Shown here: positions 50,864 to 55,415 of the stretch, one piece after another
Layout: the number at the start of each line of letters is the position of its first letter
Numbering within the stretch: position 1 is the first letter of the stretch
Assembly (NCBI GenBank): GCA_008704415.1
Contig: VXIS01000317.1
Span: 1-55,415, forward strand
DNA from: Sphaerosporella brunnea
Lineage: Eukaryota > Ascomycota > Pezizomycetes > Pezizales > Pyronemataceae
Length of the DNA: 55,415 nucleotides
Reading direction: 5' to 3'
Notes under the pieces: model-generated
What the model saw: only the letters and a program-made list of their open reading frames with translations
What the model was told of the DNA's origin: nothing
Databases searched by the model: none
Made by a program: the position numbers and the translations under genes

Positions 50864-53024
50864 TTGTTTGTTTTGATCATAATGTATTCGGCCGCTTGCG
50901 GCCTTGAGATATAGAAGAAGCTACATGGAGCCCCAAGGCTTGAGTTCTACTCTGGGGCTGAAACATCGAAGGAGCGCAGACAAAGGGAAGATTACCATGA
51001 AAATATGCACACCAAAGGAGGTTCATGAAAGGTTACAGGTCATAAGGCTTTCCTGGGTGTATCCCGGCCATTCCCCCACCTTGGTGTTGCTAAGGAAATT
51101 CAGCACCGCTTCCGTACCTAGCTCATCTTGCAACAGGACCTTGGTTGACGTGTTGGTCCTGCTCCTGGTCGCGCACTCACTCTCCTTCATAGCGTCAGCC
51201 ACTGCCTTCCACAGTATCGCCTGCTGCTTCTGGGATCGGGCGTAGGCTTTGATCAAATGATCTCTTGGCTGGACTGGTTTCTCCGCTCACAACCAGCATT
51301 TGTCGTCTTCCCTTCGTCTGTCTTGTGCAGGTACGGTGCCAAGGGTGCCTTCCCCAGCCCGAGCTGAAAGAAAGGCGATGCCAGAGTCTTGTGGCCCTCG
51401 AAGGCTGTCGGATCGGGTTTGATTCGGTGGCGGAAGAAGGTTTTCGGGTTGCAGTGTTTGGCCAGCCATGCTTCTCGGTCCTGTTTCTTGGCTTGGGTGA
51501 CCGCTCGGTCGATGAATGCGATTACCGTAGTCCCGAGTACAGCTGCATGCGCTTTATCCAGGTGTGCCCTAGCACACTCCTTGGTGCCCTGGTCCGACAA
51601 CGGGTTGCCAGGAATCTCGGAGTGACCAGGCACCCAGCGGTATTCGGTTGTCCCATCCTTGGACCTTTAGCGATGCTTCCGCGCGGACTATGGGAGGAAG
51701 CAGCCATTGCCCCGGGCCCAGTTTGTTTCCCCTGCAGCCGTTTGAGGGCTGCTTGTGGATTTGTAAAAATGCTGCAGCATCCGGAAGGGCCTCTGTTGAC
51801 CGTGGCGTCCCTGGCCGCCATTTCAAGGCCCGCGGCGATGCCTAGCAACTCGGCGTCGTAGGCCTGCTTGTTTGATCCCACATATTCGGCAGCGTGCTCC
51901 CATACGCCGTCAGCATTGTGTGTTACAGCCGCGTAGCCGCATCGTCCGTCATCAAGATGGGAGCCGTCTGAATGCAGCGTAATCGCCTCATGGGTTGGCA
52001 GCTGGTACAGCACCGCCCAGGTAGTTGCGCTGTCAACATCTTCGATCAGGACTCGCCCGCTTGGCGTTGTTTTCATCGGTGTGGTTTGTTCGACGTCGCT
52101 CTTAGGGATTACCTCCGCCACTTGCGTTTCCGATGAGGGTCGTCGCGAGTCAAGTTGCGAACCACTGTGGTGCATCAGCGTGGTTCTAGTGTCGACGAAC
52201 CCGGCTTCACATATGACGGGGCGTCCCGCGGTTGTTGGCAGTGCCCCCAGAACAGCCCTAGCTTCTCTGTTAAAGAGCGTCTGAATCTTGTCTTCCTTGC
52301 CTTGGAAGCCTCGCTCGCGGCCCCAGCATTCCGTTCCGTAGAGCGCCGCCGCCTGGACGGCCGCTAGCTGGGTGCGTCGTACGTGTTCGGATCTCTTCAT
52401 GCTTGCCTCCGCTGTTTTGGCCTACCCAATCCTTACGTTGTGGTGATATACACGAGTGAGGTTGCTGGCCAGGTACACTCCTAGCCACCTCGTCGTGTTT
52501 TTGTTGCATTCACCATGTGCTATGGCGACCCGGAGCTTCATCGTGGGCAGTTTTCGCTTCCTCGTCAACAGCAGGGCTTCCGTCTTGGTTACGTCGAAGT
52601 CCACCGTGTTGTGTTTGGCCCAAAGCAGGCTCACTGTTGCGCATCTGTTCAGCATTCTGTTGATCTCCGCAACATTCGCTCCGGTGGCCACAGTGTGATG
52701 AGCCTTCGAATTAGAACGACCTTGGACACGTGGACGAACGCGCCCTTGACCTCCGTGACGAGTACCCCGACGATGCCTTCCTAGGTCCAGCCAGCGTAGT
52801 CCATGAGGGCTGCCAATGTAGCGATGGACGCAAGGCGAGCCTGGCCGTGCCGAGCCTGAAAAGCTCGAGCTTTGGCTTGAACTAATCATCGCACCATCAT
52901 TCCCGCCTTCGCTCTGGCTGGGGTTGCTCTGACTGGGAGTAATTCGTGCTGTGACCGGCCACCCTACCTCCGCTCTGCATGATTGTCGGACCCTAACTCT
53001 GCCTGGCTGCAGATCCCTCTGGAT
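50864..53024 (-). mobile_element. Tad1-like LINE, copy 5, longest copy
   Basis: On the minus strand 52700-52430 encodes the end of the reverse transcriptase (ANVAEINRMLNRCATVSLLW, FDVTKTEALLLTRKRKL, TTRWLGVYLASNLTRVYHHN). After a frameshift near 52410 comes the linker RPVICEAGF and RNase H (LHSDGSHLDDG, then AYDAELLGIAAGLEMA, then SIFTNPQAALKR), where the usual third Asp is Asn. A second frameshift near 51630 precedes PGHSEIPGNPLSDQGTKECA. The C-terminus is GTEAVLNFLSNTKVGEWPGY. The 3' UTR has CCCCAGAGTAGAACTCAAGC, the hairpin GGCCGCAAGCGGCC (50903-50890) and tail ATGATCAAAACAAACAAA. Its 5' side stops at a copia LTR. Multiple frameshifts make it inactive. Confidence 0.88.
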
Positions 53025-53189
53025 TGTTGACAATACGTTTTACGCAGTGGACACTAAGAACGTTTGTAGAAGAGATATATTGCAAGGTACAGAGCTAAGT
53101 GGGAGTTGCTGCTCCCTTGAGAGGTAGAAACGAGCACTGGTATATCACTAGTTCATACTCGGATCCACCAGAGAGTCATCCGTCCAACA
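53025..53189 (-). repeat. Solo copia LTR
   Basis: The reverse complement runs TGTTGGACGGATGACTCTCT ... CTGCGTAAAACG ... TTGTCAACA, colinear with the LTR at 48020-48182. No internal copia sequence adjoins it. The 5-bp flanks (TGGAT and AGTCG) do not match, so the original target duplication has been lost or a rearrangement occurred here. Confidence 0.82.
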
Positions 53190-54186
53190 AGTCGCACGTT
53201 ACAATACCCGTCCGCGGGCATGACGTGCTATAGGTCACAAGAAGGTGACCGACACTGATCCTTGTGAAGTTCTGTATACTGAATTTTAAACCGTAGAGAG
53301 CGTGCTGGAAAAAGAAATTATCCTTGCGGCTATTGAAAAGCTAAGGACTCCGGACATCTCATGATATTCTATCTGAAATGACATTCTAGAATGAACCGTG
53401 TAAAATAGTGGCGAGCGCTTGCAAACACTGCACCCATACTCTCCCAGTCATTCCAAGCTCCGGTGTCGTGCATTTGAGGGTCACAATAACATCTCTGAGA
53501 AGTTCTCCAGGGGCTATCTGAAGCGCCGGAGTCCGTTGAACTATCAGTCCGTTATAATCATTGGAGACACATCCAGCGCATGACGCAGCAAAGTTCTTTC
53601 GAATGTTCCACGCTCTTTGTTCAATACTGCAACACAATAATGCTTGGATCTGTGAGGGTTGGTTGCGCCACCTTTGCAAGCGAAGTTGGCAGGCCGCAGC
53701 GTCGTGTGCGCATTATATGCAGACCACTGGTAGTTGGTTGCAATGAGACTCTGGTCCTTGGAGTGCGGTCTTTTCAAACACTGGAATCATGCCGTCAGAT
53801 TCATCAAAGGATCCCAATCATTGGTGCGCCAAATTGTTTTGCCATTCAGAGAAAACCCTGGCGGGTTGCGGTACTTTGCGGATCACTCGCCAATCGTTTT
53901 CATTAACTATTCCTGAATCTATCCCATTCGTTCACCAAGTGTTCGTGGTCTCACTACCTTCAACTTTGATGACTCACTCACCTCGATTTTCCCATCTCAT
54001 GGTGCCCACTACATCAAACCTAACAGAGAAGTGAACACTTGTTAAGTGGGATTGTATCGAGAATCGAGAAACGTTGAAACGTGATGCGAAAGGATAGCCC
54101 AGGTTGTATATTTGTTAAGTCTACACAAGCACGCCAATCATATAAGGCCTAGGAAGCCTTCAAAGCACCAATAACCGAGCGAAGCT
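53190..54186. other. No recognisable gene
   Basis: Moderately AT-rich sequence with a motif-free minus frame of 97 codons (53679-53386). Nothing supported. Confidence 0.45.
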
Positions 54187-54469
54187 GTTCTCACAGCTCA
54201 AGGTTAAGGGGTGGCTCGGCGCTAGGGTTAGGGTGTCACGTGACGCGCGGTCACGTGACGGGAAAGCATAAATGGCGAGGTTTCACTTCTTTTTGTTTCT
54301 TTTCTTCTTTTCTTCTTTACAGAACGTCTTGTATACTAGCGAACCTAGTAACCTTGAACCACTTTGTCTTGTCTTGTCTTCTTCTGCCTCTTGTCCTTGT
54401 CCTCCTGCCTCCGGTCCTTGCCTCGAAAGCTACGTACCTTGGACGTTTCCTCGCGCCTGTCCCGTTACA
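54187..54469 (+). promoter_or_regulatory. Ty3/gypsy 5' LTR
   Basis: Runs from TCTCACAGCTCAAGG (54189) to CCCGTTACA (54469). It carries the same module as 16391-16841: CTAGGGTTAGGG (54222-54233) and two GTCACGTGAC palindromes (54235-54244, 54250-54259), then a CATAAAT box and a CT-rich leader. Only one LTR is inside the window. The identification rests on the following Gag ORF and the similarity to the 16.4-kb region. Confidence 0.7.
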
Positions 54470-54534
54470 GTACGTTCTGTCGAACTATCTCCAACCTACG
54501 TAGCTCCTGCTCCTGCTCCCGACCTCGACACACC

Positions 54535-55415
54535 ATGCCGATATACAAAGCTATCTCCGACGACCTCTGGGCACGCCTCCTGGCTGCCAGCGCTTTCACC
54601 GATCTTGAAAACAACGACCCTCTCGACTATATCCACAGAATCTGCACCGAAGTCCTTAGCACCCCTGACTATACACCTGCACCCACGGACGACGACCTTA
54701 CCTTGACCGAAGAAACCGCTCGAGCTGACGCTGCCGAGCAAGAACTGGTCCGTCAACGAGAAATCATCACCCACCTCCTGGGCCAGCCGGCACCGGAGAA
54801 CCATGGAGCACGAGGTGACAAGCTCCCAAATGCGCCTATGTTCGACGGCACCCGCGATAAGCTTCGGTCGTTTGTCGCCCAGCTCGGTCTCAAGCTGTTC
54901 GCAGACACCACACGTTTCCCAACCCCCCAGCTACGGTTGTCCTATGCCATCAACCGATGCGAAGGACGTGCCATGGAACAACTCCTGCCCTACATTGGCG
55001 ATAATCGCACGATTACAGGACTCGACGATGTTGAAGACGTTATCAGCGTCTTCCAGACTGCCTTCGGTGACCCGGACCGCACCGCCACAGCTCGTCACAA
55101 GCTCCAAACCCTTCGACAAGGCAACAAGGAATTCTCGCTATACTACGCCGAGTTCTCCAGGCTGGTCTCCGATTTGGATTGGGATCAACGTGCCACCATG
55201 GATGCCCTCCGGCATGGACTGTCAATCGAAATCCTCGAGAAGCTCATCGGCACCCCGAATCCCACCAACCTTAACGACTTTGTCAACCTGTGCCAACGCC
55301 TTGACTCCCAAATCCGTGCCGTTGAGCACCTCCGCAAACTCCGGTCTAGCACTTCGTCTTCAACCTCCCGCAACGCCAGTCACCATCCGGTCACTACTCC
55401 ACAACGACCCCGCAC
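54535..55415 (+). CDS. Ty3/gypsy Gag, 5' part, runs off the window
   Basis: The frame starts at ATG 54535 (MPIYKAISDDLWARL) and is open to the window edge (293 codons). Retrotransposon Gag signatures appear in order: FDGTRDKLRSFVAQLGLKL (about 103-121), LRLSYAINRCEG, AFGDPDRTATARHKLQTL, YYAEFSRLVSDLDW (about 203-216) and FVNLCQRLDSQIRAVEHLRK. This is the capsid-like domain that assembles the virus-like particle and is typical of ascomycete Ty3 elements. The CCHC knuckle and pol would lie beyond the window. No stop or frameshift occurs in the visible part, so this copy may be relatively young. Confidence 0.9.
   Translation, partial: MPIYKAISDDLWARLLAASAFTDLENNDPLDYIHRICTEVLSTPDYTPAPTDDDLTLTEETARADAAEQELVRQREIITHLLGQPAPENHGARGDKLPNAPMFDGTRDKLRSFVAQLGLKLFADTTRFPTPQLRLSYAINRCEGRAMEQLLPYIGDNRTITGLDDVEDVISVFQTAFGDPDRTATARHKLQTLRQGNKEFSLYYAEFSRLVSDLDWDQRATMDALRHGLSIEILEKLIGTPNPTNLNDFVNLCQRLDSQIRAVEHLRKLRSSTSSSTSRNASHHPVTTPQRPR

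Noticed and set aside
53020..53194. Target-site duplication around the solo copia LTR
   Set aside because: The 5-bp flanks TGGAT and AGTCG do not match, so no duplication can be claimed.

Overview
The window looks like a stretch of a transposon-rich fungal genome, most likely a filamentous ascomycete, although the exact lineage cannot be fixed from sequence alone. The evidence is of four kinds. (1) Four introns of 52-56 nt and one of 64 nt fit fungal rules (GTRNGT donors, CTAAC/CTGAC/CTGAAC branch sites, CAG/AAG acceptors). (2) There are Tad1-type LINEs whose ORF2 ends in an RNase H domain, and a Ty3-type Gag of the kind common in Pezizomycotina. (3) There are Ty1/copia remnants with a half-tRNA-iMet primer site and small TA-flanked Tc1/mariner/Fot1-like elements. 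(4) There is a proline/alanine-rich AT-hook protein. Genes are sparse; most of the 55 kb is repeats and decayed mobile elements.

Layout. 1-762 is an almost perfectly phased 16-bp minisatellite, followed by a 184-bp satellite (770-2515). A decayed copia gag lies on the minus strand at 2516-4788. From 5.1 to 8.7 kb there is a truncated LINE inside a small ORF, a decayed TA-element and simple repeats. A spliced ankyrin-like gene (8877-10020) sits next to a Helitron-type helicase remnant (10103-10542). A spliced tandem-repeat gene (12367-14239) is followed by a Fot1-like TIR element (14551-15444). An LTR-like promoter (16391-16841) drives an intact gene for an acidic-repeat protein (16909-17928). 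An amplified pseudogene copy follows (18.5-20.1 kb), with further decayed copies at 47.1-48.0 and 49.5-50.3 kb. On the minus strand lie three ORFs joined by ATGA stop/start overlaps (22766-23660), an AT-hook gene (25220-26416) and a spliced coiled-coil gene (30280-31653). From 32 to 44 kb come dispersed repeats, LINE copies at 34-35.5, 40.4-41.2 and 42.8-43.2 kb, and two TA-flanked elements. A copia element is nested in the third acidic-repeat copy (48020-49344). A longer minus-strand LINE lies at 50.9-53.0 kb with a solo copia LTR behind it. The window ends in the 5' LTR and Gag of a Ty3 element (from 54187).

How the parts relate. Five LINE copies share a 3' end made of a GGCCGC-type hairpin followed by an A-rich tail, and three have exact target-site duplications, which points to one family moving by target-primed reverse transcription. 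The acidic-repeat family is the strongest candidate for something undescribed. It has one intact gene under a promoter shared with a Ty3 LTR (telomere-like TTAGGGTTAGGG plus two GTCACGTGAC palindromes), and at least three copies invaded by a G-quadruplex-bearing module present 11 times. The second candidate is the chain of three ORFs with tandemly duplicated ATGA reinitiation-like junctions.
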